A DNA stretch of 6,753 nucleotides from an uncultured Clostridium sp. (GTDB lineage Bacteria > Bacillota_A > Clostridia > TANB77 > CAG-508): assembly GCA_905200315.1 (NCBI GenBank), contig CAJKKA010000086.1, positions 1-6,753 of the forward strand. Reading direction: 5' to 3'. The notes below the pieces were generated by a model, which saw only the letters and a program-made list of their open reading frames with translations, ran no database searches and was not told where the DNA came from. Made by a program: the position numbers and the translations under genes. How positions within the stretch are numbered: position 1 is the stretch's first letter; each line of letters starts with the position of its first letter. Positions 1 through 5,718 of this stretch are shown piece after piece.

Positions 1-425
1 TCATCTTCAAATGGCATATAATCCTCATCTTCAATATAAGGATTGTATATTTTTAATATATCTTCTTCTTTTACATTATCATCAATACTGTCATGGTAAA
101 CTACTCTGAATGTATTTTGTTTATTTTGATTATCAAAATCCAACCCATAACAATCATCCATAAGTATGAAAAATTGTAATAATCCTTTTTGAGGATAATC
201 TTCCATTCCTACAAGCTCTTCGCAGTTTATTTGTGCTAATAATGTAAGTTGTCTTCCATCATCATCAACAGGAATTTCTGCACCAACAGGTAAATATGGA
301 GTTCCTCCTACTTTTGAATCTATAAGTTGTGTTTTTTGTTTTTTTAACTCTATACTTATAGCTTTCTTAGCTGTTTCTTTTTTTATGCAATTGTATACTT
401 TTAGTATTGCTTCTTTTTTATTCAT
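1..425 (-). CDS. DUF1963 / YwqG-family protein, 3' end cut by window
   Basis: An open frame of 141 codons runs from ATG at 425-423 to the window edge without a stop, so the C-terminal part is missing. It begins MNKKEAILKVYNCIKKE. The family hallmarks are visible: GGTPYLPVGAEIPVD (about residues 41-55), then GRQLTLLAQINCEEL (about 58-72), then YPQKGLLQFFILMDD and YGLDFD, matching the usual YwqG pattern of GG.P..P, LAQI..EEL and P..G.LQFF. A Shine-Dalgarno AGGTGG (435-440) lies 9 nt before the ATG. There is no signal peptide or membrane span, so it is probably cytosolic. The biochemical function of the family is not known to me; members are often found scattered in genomes, sometimes near toxin-immunity loci. 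The family call rests on motif recognition only. The gene is transcribed away from the rest of the window and has no evident partner here. Confidence 0.85.
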   Translation of the reverse strand, partial: MNKKEAILKVYNCIKKETAKKAISIELKKQKTQLIDSKVGGTPYLPVGAEIPVDDDGRQLTLLAQINCEELVGMEDYPQKGLLQFFILMDDCYGLDFDNQNKQNTFRVVYHDSIDDNVKEEDILKIYNPYIEDEDYMPFED

Positions 426-432
426 TCTCTTT

Positions 433-440
433 CTCCACCT
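433..440 (-). promoter_or_regulatory. Shine-Dalgarno of the DUF1963 gene
   Basis: Read on the minus strand it is AGGTGGAG, ending 7 nt before the ATG at 425. It fixes this ATG as the start; no other start codon near it is in frame with a comparable site. Confidence 0.7.
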
Positions 441-483
441 ATTTATAATTATATAACCTATTTTTTCATATAAAGGTAAAATA

Positions 484-500
484 TATCTTATTTTAAGATA
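484..500. repeat. Small perfect inverted repeat (7-bp arms, 3-nt loop)
   Basis: TATCTTA (484-490) and TAAGATA (494-500) are exact reverse complements around TTT. The site lies about 60 nt upstream of the DUF1963 start, where a promoter or operator would be expected, but no convincing -35/-10 pair was found around it. No T-tract follows on the minus strand, so it is not a standard terminator. In sequence this AT-rich a 7-bp stem may be chance. The rest of 426-605 shows no gene. Confidence 0.3.
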
Positions 501-605
501 CACTAAAAAATTAAACAATACAATATAAATTAATTTATACAACTATAGAAAATTAATCAATAATATATAAACCTTTCAATCTTATTGCTTATTAGAACCA
601 ATTAT

Positions 606-707
606 CTATTTTAAAGAAATATTTGCATTTGGACAAACCTTTATACAAAATCCACAGCTAACACAATTACTATTTCTAACATAAAAAAATGCTACAAAAT
701 AGATAAC
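606..707 (-). pseudogene. Orphan 4Fe-4S ferredoxin motif, probable gene remnant
   Basis: Reading the minus strand from after a TAG at 710-708 to a TAG at 608-606 gives 33 residues that end NCVSCGFCIKVCPNANISLK. The pattern CxxCxxCxxxCP (Cys codons at 665-663, 656-654, 647-645, 635-633) is the full cluster-binding motif of a bacterial ferredoxin. The frame has no ATG, GTG or TTG and no Shine-Dalgarno, and its first third overlaps the permease terminator, so it is not obviously expressed. The simplest reading is the 3' end of a lost ferredoxin gene whose N-terminal half was deleted. It resembles the second cluster motif of the Fe-S membrane protein in this window (CIRCGKCIKVCP, near 4740-4800), but such motifs are conserved generally, so copying is not proven. 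An unusual start or a sequencing error are alternatives. Confidence 0.5.
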
Positions 708-720
708 CTACTTTGTAGCA
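683..720 (-). terminator. Rho-independent terminator of the permease gene
   Basis: GCTACAAAATAG (691-702) pairs with CTACTTTGTAGC (708-719) with a single A/C mismatch and a 5-nt loop; T690/A720 extends the stem. On the minus strand the hairpin is followed by seven T residues (689-683). It lies about 40 nt after the permease stop codon, in the right place and orientation. Confidence 0.88.
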
Positions 721-761
721 CTTTTGCTTTTAATTTATTATTATTTTACTTCAATTATTTC

Positions 762-2108
762 CTAAGCTGCTTCAGCCAACTTCTCAATTTCCATATTTTT
801 AGGAAGTACTAAGTTTAAAATAATTGAAACAACGAATACAACTGCAACACAATTTCCGCTAAATATGTCTTGTATCATTTTAGGGAATATTGCCCAAATT
901 TCTGCTTCTGTAACAGAAGTAAATCCTATCCCTATAGCTAAAGATAGTGCTATAATTATGATATTTCTTTGTGTAAAACCTGCTCTTGCAAGCATCTCTA
1001 TACCACTAACTACTATTGTCCCGAACATCATAAGTGTACACCCACCTAACACGGATTCTGGAATGGAGCTGAAAAATGCACCGATTGGTGGAACAAATCC
1101 TGCAAGTATCATAAACATAGCTCCAGTCATTATTGTAAATCTATTTACTACTTTTGTCATAGCAACTAATCCAACATTTTGGCTGAATGATGTTACTGGT
1201 GGACATCCAAATATACCAGTTATAGAACTTGAAAAACCATCACAAGCAAGTGAACCTGAGATTTCGCTTTCTGTTATTTCTCTGTCTAAACCTTTTGCAA
1301 CTACTGCTGATGTATCTCCGATTGTTTCAGCAGCCGAAACCATAAATATAATACATACTGATATAATTGCATTTATATTGAATTCTGGTGTAACTGGTAA
1401 AATTGTAGGGAATGCTATAATTCCATTAGATAAAATTCCTGATAAATCTACCATTCCTAAACAAAGTGATACTACATATCCTACAAATAATCCGAATAAT
1501 ACTGATAATTGCTTCCAAAATGATTTTGCTAAAATATTAAATAAAAGACAAGCTACTAACGTAATTGTACCAACCATAATATTTTGTAGAGAACCAAAGT
1601 TTTCAGTGTAGCCCCCTCCGAATGAACGTACACCTACAGTTAATAATGAATAGCCAATCGTTGTAACGACAACACCTGAAACAACTGGTGTTATTATTTT
1701 TCTCCAATATTTGGCCAATAATCCTAATAGTCCTTCAAAAATACCACCTACGATAACTGCACCTACAACAGCACCATAGCCATATTGAGCTCCAACATAA
1801 GATAAGATTGTAACGAATGTAAAACTAACTCCCATAACAATAGGCAACTTTGCTCCTACTTTTCCAATAGGATATAACTGAATTAAAGTTGCTATCCCAG
1901 CCATAAACATTGCATTTTGTAATAATATAGTCATTTGCTCTTGTCCTACAGATGATGCACTTCCTATCATCATAATTGGTGTTAAATTAGCTACAAACAT
2001 AGCAAGAATATGTTGTAATCCAAAAGGAATTGCCTTAGATAATGGCACTCGTCCATCTAATTTATAAATATTTGCAATACTCGAAACTACTTTTTCTCTT
2101 TTTTCCAT
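762..2108 (-). CDS. NCS2-family xanthine/uracil-type nucleobase permease
   Basis: An inner-membrane secondary transporter that imports a purine (xanthine or uric acid) or uracil with a cation. The protein is about 448 residues, normal for nucleobase:cation symporter-2, with many hydrophobic spans. Family landmarks, numbered from the ATG at 2111: GLQHILAMFV with the QH pair at 33-34 (span 1), AETIGDTSAVVAKG with Glu262 and Asp266 (span 8), CDGFSSSITGIFG with Asp291, and SFSQNVGLVAMT with Gln311-Asn312 (span 10). The last resembles xanthine/urate carriers more than uracil carriers, but the substrate cannot be fixed from sequence. Two tandem ATGs exist (2111, 2108); GAAAGGGA (2122-2115) is better spaced for 2108, and 2111 remains possible. 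It has its own promoter and terminator, so it is monocistronic. I looked for a purine riboswitch in the leader and found none; the leader is only about 30 nt. Confidence 0.93.
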   Translation of the reverse strand: MEKREKVVSSIANIYKLDGRVPLSKAIPFGLQHILAMFVANLTPIMMIGSASSVGQEQMTILLQNAMFMAGIATLIQLYPIGKVGAKLPIVMGVSFTFVTILSYVGAQYGYGAVVGAVIVGGIFEGLLGLLAKYWRKIITPVVSGVVVTTIGYSLLTVGVRSFGGGYTENFGSLQNIMVGTITLVACLLFNILAKSFWKQLSVLFGLFVGYVVSLCLGMVDLSGILSNGIIAFPTILPVTPEFNINAIISVCIIFMVSAAETIGDTSAVVAKGLDREITESEISGSLACDGFSSSITGIFGCPPVTSFSQNVGLVAMTKVVNRFTIMTGAMFMILAGFVPPIGAFFSSIPESVLGGCTLMMFGTIVVSGIEMLARAGFTQRNIIIIALSLAIGIGFTSVTEAEIWAIFPKMIQDIFSGNCVAVVFVVSIILNLVLPKNMEIEKLAEAA

Positions 2109-2147
2109 CATGTGTCCCTTTCATGTGTGTAAACTTAATATGAAATT

Positions 2148-2176
2148 AGTATACTATAAAACTTTTAAATTTACAA
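2148..2176 (-). promoter_or_regulatory. Sigma-A-type promoter of the permease gene
   Basis: On the minus strand TTGTAA (2176-2171) is followed after exactly 17 nt by TATACT (2153-2148). Transcription would start near 2141, giving a leader of roughly 30 nt before the start codon. The -35 lies in a 14-bp palindrome and the -10 in a 10-bp palindrome (2147-2156). Confidence 0.72.
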
Positions 2177-2183
2177 TTGTAAA
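2170..2183. promoter_or_regulatory. 14-bp perfect palindrome over the permease -35, candidate operator
   Basis: TTTACAATTGTAAA is its own reverse complement and includes the whole -35 hexamer TTGTAA. A dimeric repressor bound here would block RNA polymerase. I do not recognise it as a known box; it is not the PurR or CodY consensus. The AT-rich background raises the chance of accidental palindromes, although the CAATTG centre is not simple A/T. Confidence 0.4.
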
Positions 2184-2379
2184 AATTAAAATTTGTTGTT
2201 TAATTAATAAAAAAATCATTTTTCAAGAAAAAATATGCCACTTTCACTTATATATTAAAATATATATATTAAAAAGTTCGTATTTTCCTATATATTTAAA
2301 TACCTTTTTCATTATTTTCTTTACTATTTTAGATTTTTATTTTTATCAATATTTTTATATTTTATCTATATATAAATAC
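2177..2379. other. Very AT-rich intergenic spacer without a recognisable gene
   Basis: About 200 nt separate the permease promoter from the terminator at 2380-2410. Base composition is more extreme than in the coding regions, with runs such as ATATATATAT near 2265. One plus-strand open frame crosses it, but it is made mostly of Ile, Phe, Tyr and Lys, lacks a Shine-Dalgarno and runs into the terminator stem, so I do not call it. No riboswitch, tRNA or convincing small-RNA promoter was seen. Confidence 0.6.
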
Positions 2380-2410
2380 AAAAAAGTAGGAGCTTAGCCC
2401 CTACTTTTTT
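2380..2410. terminator. Bidirectional terminator downstream of the kinase gene
   Basis: GTAGGAGC (2386-2393) pairs with GCCCCTAC (2397-2404) around loop TTA with one A/C mismatch. Six A residues precede it (2380-2385) and six T residues follow (2405-2410), so it can end transcripts from either side. The histidine kinase stop codon is only 2 nt to the right, making this the end of the minus-strand operon. No plus-strand gene is present to use the other orientation. Confidence 0.88.
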
Positions 2411-2411
2411 G

Positions 2412-3872
2412 TTAACATATTAAGTTATTTTCTTCAAAATTAATCGTAAATTTCATACCATTTTGCACACTTTCAAATGAGTGTGAGATATTTAAAGTTT
2501 TTAGAATTTGTTGAACAATATAAAGTCCCAACCCATTTCCACCGGTGTTTTTATTTCTGTCAAATTCCGCCCTATAAAACGCCTCGAATATATGATCTAG
2601 ATGATTTTGTTCTATTGGTTTACACTCATTTTCTATTATTAATGAATTTTTTTCAAAATATATATTTATATTTTTTCCATTATCGGTATAATTCACTGCA
2701 TTAGATATAATATTCGATAATGCCTTTTTTAACATTGATTTATCAGTATTTATATTTAATGAGTTTGAATAATCTATGTTCATATTGATTTTTTTTGATT
2801 TTGCGATAATTTTATATGGCTCAATAATACTTTCTATCAATATTTTTAAATCTACTTCTTTCAATTCTTTTTCGCCGTTCAAAGAGTTAAGTCTAGATGT
2901 GTCTAGTATCTCTTGAACCATACTACTTAAATTAACAACAGCTTCTTGACATTTTGGGAGATAAACATCATGATTTTTATACTTCCCGATATTCAAAATC
3001 ATATTTTCAAGCATTATATGTATGCTCATAAGAGGTGTTTTTAATTCGTGAGAGGCACTTCTTAAGAAGTCTACCTTGCTTTTTTCCGATTTACTCACAT
3101 TTTCAATTTCCTCTTTCAAAGAATCAATCGTATCTAATAAATTTTTATATAAACTATTTATATTTGTCGCTAAAAGCTCTATCTCATCTCCAGTGTTAAT
3201 ATCACAATACGCATCTTCTTTTAATACTTGCATCTCTTTTGTAACGTCACAAATTTGTTTTATTGGTTTTGTTATTTTTTTTGTATATATATATGATGCA
3301 AATAATGAAATAATAAGACTTATACCGATAGAATATGGTAATATCATAAATACTACACTTCTCGCTTCTTGGAGATATTGTAAATCCATAGCAACTTTTA
3401 TTGATGCATCTACGTTATCTTTTGTCTTTAACTTTTTAGTGTAAAGTAATGATGAATCACTAATTTTTAGAAAATCATTTTTAACTTCTGTTGAATTTGA
3501 TTTCTTATTATCTTCTATAAAATCCGTTTTATTGTCGATAACTAGCGACTGTTCATCTAAAGCATCTGGGTTTATATATATATCACAACTTTTAATTCCT
3601 TCATATACTTTATTTTTTCCATTTACACTCAACAGTATATTTATGTTATGCATATCAGCAAATTTCTTAGCTATTTCATCGCTCTTATTTGAATTATTAT
3701 TTTGTAATTGCTCTGTTAATTGATAGCTTATGTTGTCTAAATCTTGCTGCTTTTTGTTAGTATAAAAACTCGGCAAAAGCATATACAACAAAGTGTGAGA
3801 AATTATGATGATAATTGCCATCAGCCCAACTGTAAATAGGTATGTTTTTTGGAATAGTTTCATCTTTTTCAT
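2412..3872 (-). CDS. Membrane sensor histidine kinase (HAMP, HisKA, HATPase)
   Basis: The sensor half of a two-component system, 486 residues. In order: short cytoplasmic N-terminus, membrane span about 10-33, extracytoplasmic sensor region about 35-170 with no recognised fold and a single Cys at 96, second span about 173-195, HAMP linker about 196-250, a coiled linker, the phospho-acceptor H-box FLRSASHELKTPL with His275, the N-box around LSNIISNAVNYT with Asn391, the F-box IFEAFYR (428-434), and the G2 box GGNGLGLYIVQQI (444-456). The usual DxG of the G1 box is replaced by IIENEC (412-417); the ENE/ENS form occurs in VncS/VanS-like kinases, so it is probably active. Its ATG overlaps the regulator stop by one base (TAATG), with GAGG 8 nt upstream, so the two are translationally coupled. 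The stimulus is unknown; the neighbouring redox genes suggest thiol or envelope redox stress, which is inference. Confidence 0.95.
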   Translation of the reverse strand: MKKMKLFQKTYLFTVGLMAIIIIISHTLLYMLLPSFYTNKKQQDLDNISYQLTEQLQNNNSNKSDEIAKKFADMHNINILLSVNGKNKVYEGIKSCDIYINPDALDEQSLVIDNKTDFIEDNKKSNSTEVKNDFLKISDSSLLYTKKLKTKDNVDASIKVAMDLQYLQEARSVVFMILPYSIGISLIISLFASYIYTKKITKPIKQICDVTKEMQVLKEDAYCDINTGDEIELLATNINSLYKNLLDTIDSLKEEIENVSKSEKSKVDFLRSASHELKTPLMSIHIMLENMILNIGKYKNHDVYLPKCQEAVVNLSSMVQEILDTSRLNSLNGEKELKEVDLKILIESIIEPYKIIAKSKKINMNIDYSNSLNINTDKSMLKKALSNIISNAVNYTDNGKNINIYFEKNSLIIENECKPIEQNHLDHIFEAFYRAEFDRNKNTGGNGLGLYIVQQILKTLNISHSFESVQNGMKFTINFEENNLIC

Positions 3873-4537
3873 TACTTATCCTCAAACTTATACCCAATAC
3901 CTTTTACAGTTGTAATACAATCTAAATCTAGTTTTTTTCTAAGATTTTTAATATATACATCAATAACACGATCAGCTGGGGCCTCGTCTATTTCCCAAAG
4001 ACTATCTAACATTTGATTTCTTGTTAGCACCTGGTTTTTGTGCTTAATTAATAATTCCAATAACTTTATTTCCTTTGGTTTTAAATCTACTGGATTATTA
4101 TCTTTCTTTGCACAAAATCCTAAAAAATCCACCTCAACATCTTTATAAATCCATTTGTTATTTTGTTGTCTTCCTTGGATACGTCTTTGCAAAGCTTCAA
4201 TTCTTTTGTGAAGTACTACAACCGAAAATGGTTTTGTTATATAATCATCGGCTTTTTCATTAAAACTCATGATTTGACTGTAATCATCAGTCATTGCAGT
4301 AAGCATCATAACAGGAACATCGCTTATTTCTCTTATTTGGCTCAATACACCAAACCCATTTATTTTTGGTAGCATTATATCCAACAAAACTAAATCAAAT
4401 TCATTTGATTTGAATAAGTCGATACCTTCTTGCCCATCTTCAGCAACCATAACATCATATCCAACTTCGGATAAATATTCACTTATCCCTTCTCTTATAT
4501 CTATCTCATCTTCTACTATTAATATTTTTGTGCTCAC
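3872..4537 (-). CDS. OmpR/PhoB-type DNA-binding response regulator
   Basis: The cytoplasmic partner of the kinase just downstream. From the preferred start it reads MSTKILIVEDE and has 221 residues. Numbered from the upstream ATG at 4555, the receiver domain (about 9-125) has the acidic pocket Glu15-Asp16, phospho-acceptor Asp59 in LLDIMLPK, Thr86 and Lys108 in TKPF. The C-terminal winged helix (about 133-225) carries LKPKEIKLLELLIKHKNQVL, DRVIDVYIKNLRKKLD and the final VKGIGYKF wing, typical of the OmpR class. A start at GTG 4537-4535 is favoured because GATGAGG (4553-4547) sits 9 nt upstream and because regulators of this class usually begin just before the ILIVEDE strand; ATGs at 4555 and 4552 have only AAAAG before them. 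Downstream targets are not shown by the sequence. Confidence 0.94.
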   Translation of the reverse strand: MSTKILIVEDEIDIREGISEYLSEVGYDVMVAEDGQEGIDLFKSNEFDLVLLDIMLPKINGFGVLSQIREISDVPVMMLTAMTDDYSQIMSFNEKADDYITKPFSVVVLHKRIEALQRRIQGRQQNNKWIYKDVEVDFLGFCAKKDNNPVDLKPKEIKLLELLIKHKNQVLTRNQMLDSLWEIDEAPADRVIDVYIKNLRKKLDLDCITTVKGIGYKFEDK

Positions 4538-4546
4538 TTTTTTCAA

Positions 4547-4553
4547 CCTCATC
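4547..4553 (-). promoter_or_regulatory. Shine-Dalgarno that decides the regulator start
   Basis: GATGAGG on the minus strand overlaps the two upstream ATG triplets and lies 9 nt before GTG 4537. A ribosome bound here could not use the ATGs it covers, which supports the GTG start. Confidence 0.6.
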
Positions 4554-4569
4554 ATCTTTTAATTATATT

Positions 4570-4585
4570 TTATAGTATACTATAA
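4570..4585. promoter_or_regulatory. 16-bp perfect palindrome over the regulator -10
   Basis: TTATAGTATACTATAA equals its own reverse complement and contains the candidate -10. The 15-mer TTTTATAGTATACTA (4568-4582, plus strand) recurs exactly at the permease promoter (2161-2147, minus strand), again covering the -10 element. It may be an autoregulatory operator or just two strong extended -10 regions. Confidence 0.38.
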
Positions 4586-4602
4586 TTTAAATATTATATT
4601 AA
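4574..4602 (-). promoter_or_regulatory. Possible promoter for the regulator-kinase pair
   Basis: TATACT (4579-4574) is a good -10; the hexamer 17 nt upstream, TTAATA (4602-4597), matches the -35 consensus at four of six positions. Transcription would start near 4567, leaving about 30 nt to the GTG start. The weak -35 fits an activator-dependent or autoregulated promoter. The upstream Fe-S gene has no clear terminator in 4556-4642, so read-through from the redox operon is also possible. Confidence 0.42.
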
Positions 4603-4642
4603 ATATCTTTTTTATGTTTTAATTTAAACTTAAAGGCTTTTA

Positions 4643-5560
4643 TTAATTTTTGCTTGCACAATTTGACTTACATCCAGAACATTTTGAATTACAAGCTGCT
4701 TCTTTTGTTTTTGTAAATGTAGTTTTTATAGCTCCTCTTGGGCAAACTTTTATACATTTTCCACATCTTATACATTCTGCACTGTTTGGAGTTTTGTATA
4801 CTGCGACATTCATGTCACATTTTCTCTCACATAATCCACATTTTGTACATTTGTCTTCATCAATTTCATATTTATAAAGAGAATATTTGTTGAATAGCCC
4901 ATATATAGCACCTAATGGACATAAGTATTTACAAAACGGTCTATAAATTTTTATTGATAATATAACAACACTCACTAATATAAACATCTTCCAAGTAAAC
5001 AATGGTCCAATTATTTTTCTAAGTGAACTGTTCATTGATACTAGAGGTACCCCTCCAAGCAATGTTCCTGATGGACAAATTAATTTGCAAAACCAAGGAT
5101 TACCCTCTCCTGCAAAGTTTGTCAGTGTAAGCGGCATTATAATTACAAATACTACTAATATAACATATTTAAGATATCTTAATGGCTTATCCAAAGGCAC
5201 CTTTTTAATTTTTTTAATAAATGGAATTTTGTAAAGCAAGTCTTGTACTAATCCAAATGGACATAGCCATCCACACACAAATCTTCCTACAAACGCCCCA
5301 ACCATCATTAAAAATCCTATTATATAAAATGAAAATTTAAAATTTCTACTTCCCAATACGGCCTGTAAAGAACCTATTGGACAAGACCCTATCGCCCCTG
5401 GGCATGAATAACAATTCAGCCCAGGTACACATAGTTGTTTACTATCACCTTGATATATCTTCCCTTTTGCAAAGCCCAAAAAGTATCCATTAGTCAATGC
5501 AGTAAACACTATTTGAACGGTTAGCCTCAGGTTTGACTTTATCTTTCTTATTAAATCCAT
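4643..5560 (-). CDS. Polytopic 4Fe-4S membrane protein, NapH/NosR-like
   Basis: Probable membrane electron carrier, 305 residues. From ATG 5560: spans about 12-30, 75-95, 129-148 and 190-208; an outer-loop cysteine group C44, C50, C53, C60 (GLNCYSCPGAIGSCPIGS); three CX3CP motifs C96GWLC100P, C158KLIC162P and C210KYLC214P like those of NapH and NosR; then two cytoplasmic ferredoxin motifs, C238-C241-C244-C248 and C263-C266-C269-C273. The tail adds C290, C294, C297 and C301 in CNSKCSGCKSNC. Positive-inside rules place the first loop outside and the ferredoxin part inside. The frame extends to an ATG at 5587, but that ATG lies inside the upstream small gene; AGGTGA (5570-5565) sits 4 nt before ATG 5560. 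It follows the small CXXC gene by 8 nt and is therefore likely co-translated with it. The inferred role is passing electrons to outer-face thiols; maturation of an unknown envelope redox enzyme is an alternative. Confidence 0.92.
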   Translation of the reverse strand: MDLIRKIKSNLRLTVQIVFTALTNGYFLGFAKGKIYQGDSKQLCVPGLNCYSCPGAIGSCPIGSLQAVLGSRNFKFSFYIIGFLMMVGAFVGRFVCGWLCPFGLVQDLLYKIPFIKKIKKVPLDKPLRYLKYVILVVFVIIMPLTLTNFAGEGNPWFCKLICPSGTLLGGVPLVSMNSSLRKIIGPLFTWKMFILVSVVILSIKIYRPFCKYLCPLGAIYGLFNKYSLYKYEIDEDKCTKCGLCERKCDMNVAVYKTPNSAECIRCGKCIKVCPRGAIKTTFTKTKEAACNSKCSGCKSNCASKN

Positions 5561-5564
5561 ACTA

Positions 5565-5570
5565 TCACCT
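5565..5570 (-). promoter_or_regulatory. Shine-Dalgarno that decides the Fe-S protein start
   Basis: AGGTGA overlaps the TAG stop of the upstream small gene and is 4 nt before ATG 5560. Termination of one gene would feed initiation of the next. Confidence 0.65.
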
Positions 5571-5718
5571 ATCCAATTCCTATACATTCAAGACATATAA
5601 TATTTGATTTCTTTGAAACAACTTTATGTTCTTGTCTGTGAATTCCAAGAGATACAAAAAGCATCCCTGCAATAAATATTGCTAAACCTACTTTATTTTT
5701 TTTAATAATATTATTCAT
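5569..5718 (-). CDS. Small single-span CXXC protein, CD1871A-type
   Basis: A 49-residue protein encoded between the lipoprotein and the Fe-S gene. It starts MNNIIKKNKVGLAIFIAG, has one hydrophobic span (about 10-26) after a Lys-rich N-terminus, and ends SNIICLECIGIG with Cys42 and Cys45. From memory, the C-terminal ICLECIGIG is the signature of the 'CD1871A family CXXC motif-containing protein', a small family named after a C. difficile protein and without known function. Positive-inside topology puts the CXXC tail outside. Its ATG lies within the end of the lipoprotein gene (8-nt overlap), with AAGG about 9 nt upstream. Cysteine pair, position and tight coupling suggest a thiol relay or an assembly subunit between the thioredoxin lipoprotein and the Fe-S protein; that is inference. 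Confidence 0.9.
   Translation of the reverse strand: MNNIIKKNKVGLAIFIAGMLFVSLGIHRQEHKVVSKKSNIICLECIGIG

Noticed and set aside
865..1611. 248-codon plus-strand open frame
   Set aside because: It is antisense to the permease, has no Shine-Dalgarno, and its Ile/Thr/Pro-rich composition is the mirror of membrane-protein codons.
2112..2380. Purine riboswitch or other leader RNA for the permease
   Set aside because: No conserved purine-aptamer core was found on the minus strand, and the best promoter leaves a leader too short to hold one.
2110..2397. 95-codon plus-strand open frame in the AT-rich spacer
   Set aside because: Composition is Ile/Phe/Tyr/Lys only, there is no ribosome site, it begins inside the permease gene and ends in the terminator stem.
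4538..4555. Upstream ATG start for the response regulator
   Set aside because: The ATGs overlap the Shine-Dalgarno itself and precede the conserved receiver strand by an atypical LKKV extension; GTG 4537 fits better.
2412..4555. Plus-strand open frames antisense to the kinase and regulator (for example 3076-3444, 4075-4263, 4163-4372)
   Set aside because: They are short, lack ribosome sites and show no family motifs; the opposite strand holds clear conserved domains.
4556..4642. Terminator between the Fe-S gene and the regulator
   Set aside because: Only short A/T complementarity was seen and no GC-containing stem with a T-tract, so it is not called.
5561..5587. Upstream ATG start for the Fe-S protein (9 extra residues)
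   Set aside because: These codons overlap the CLEC end of the small upstream gene and no Shine-Dalgarno precedes 5587, while AGGTGA precedes 5560.
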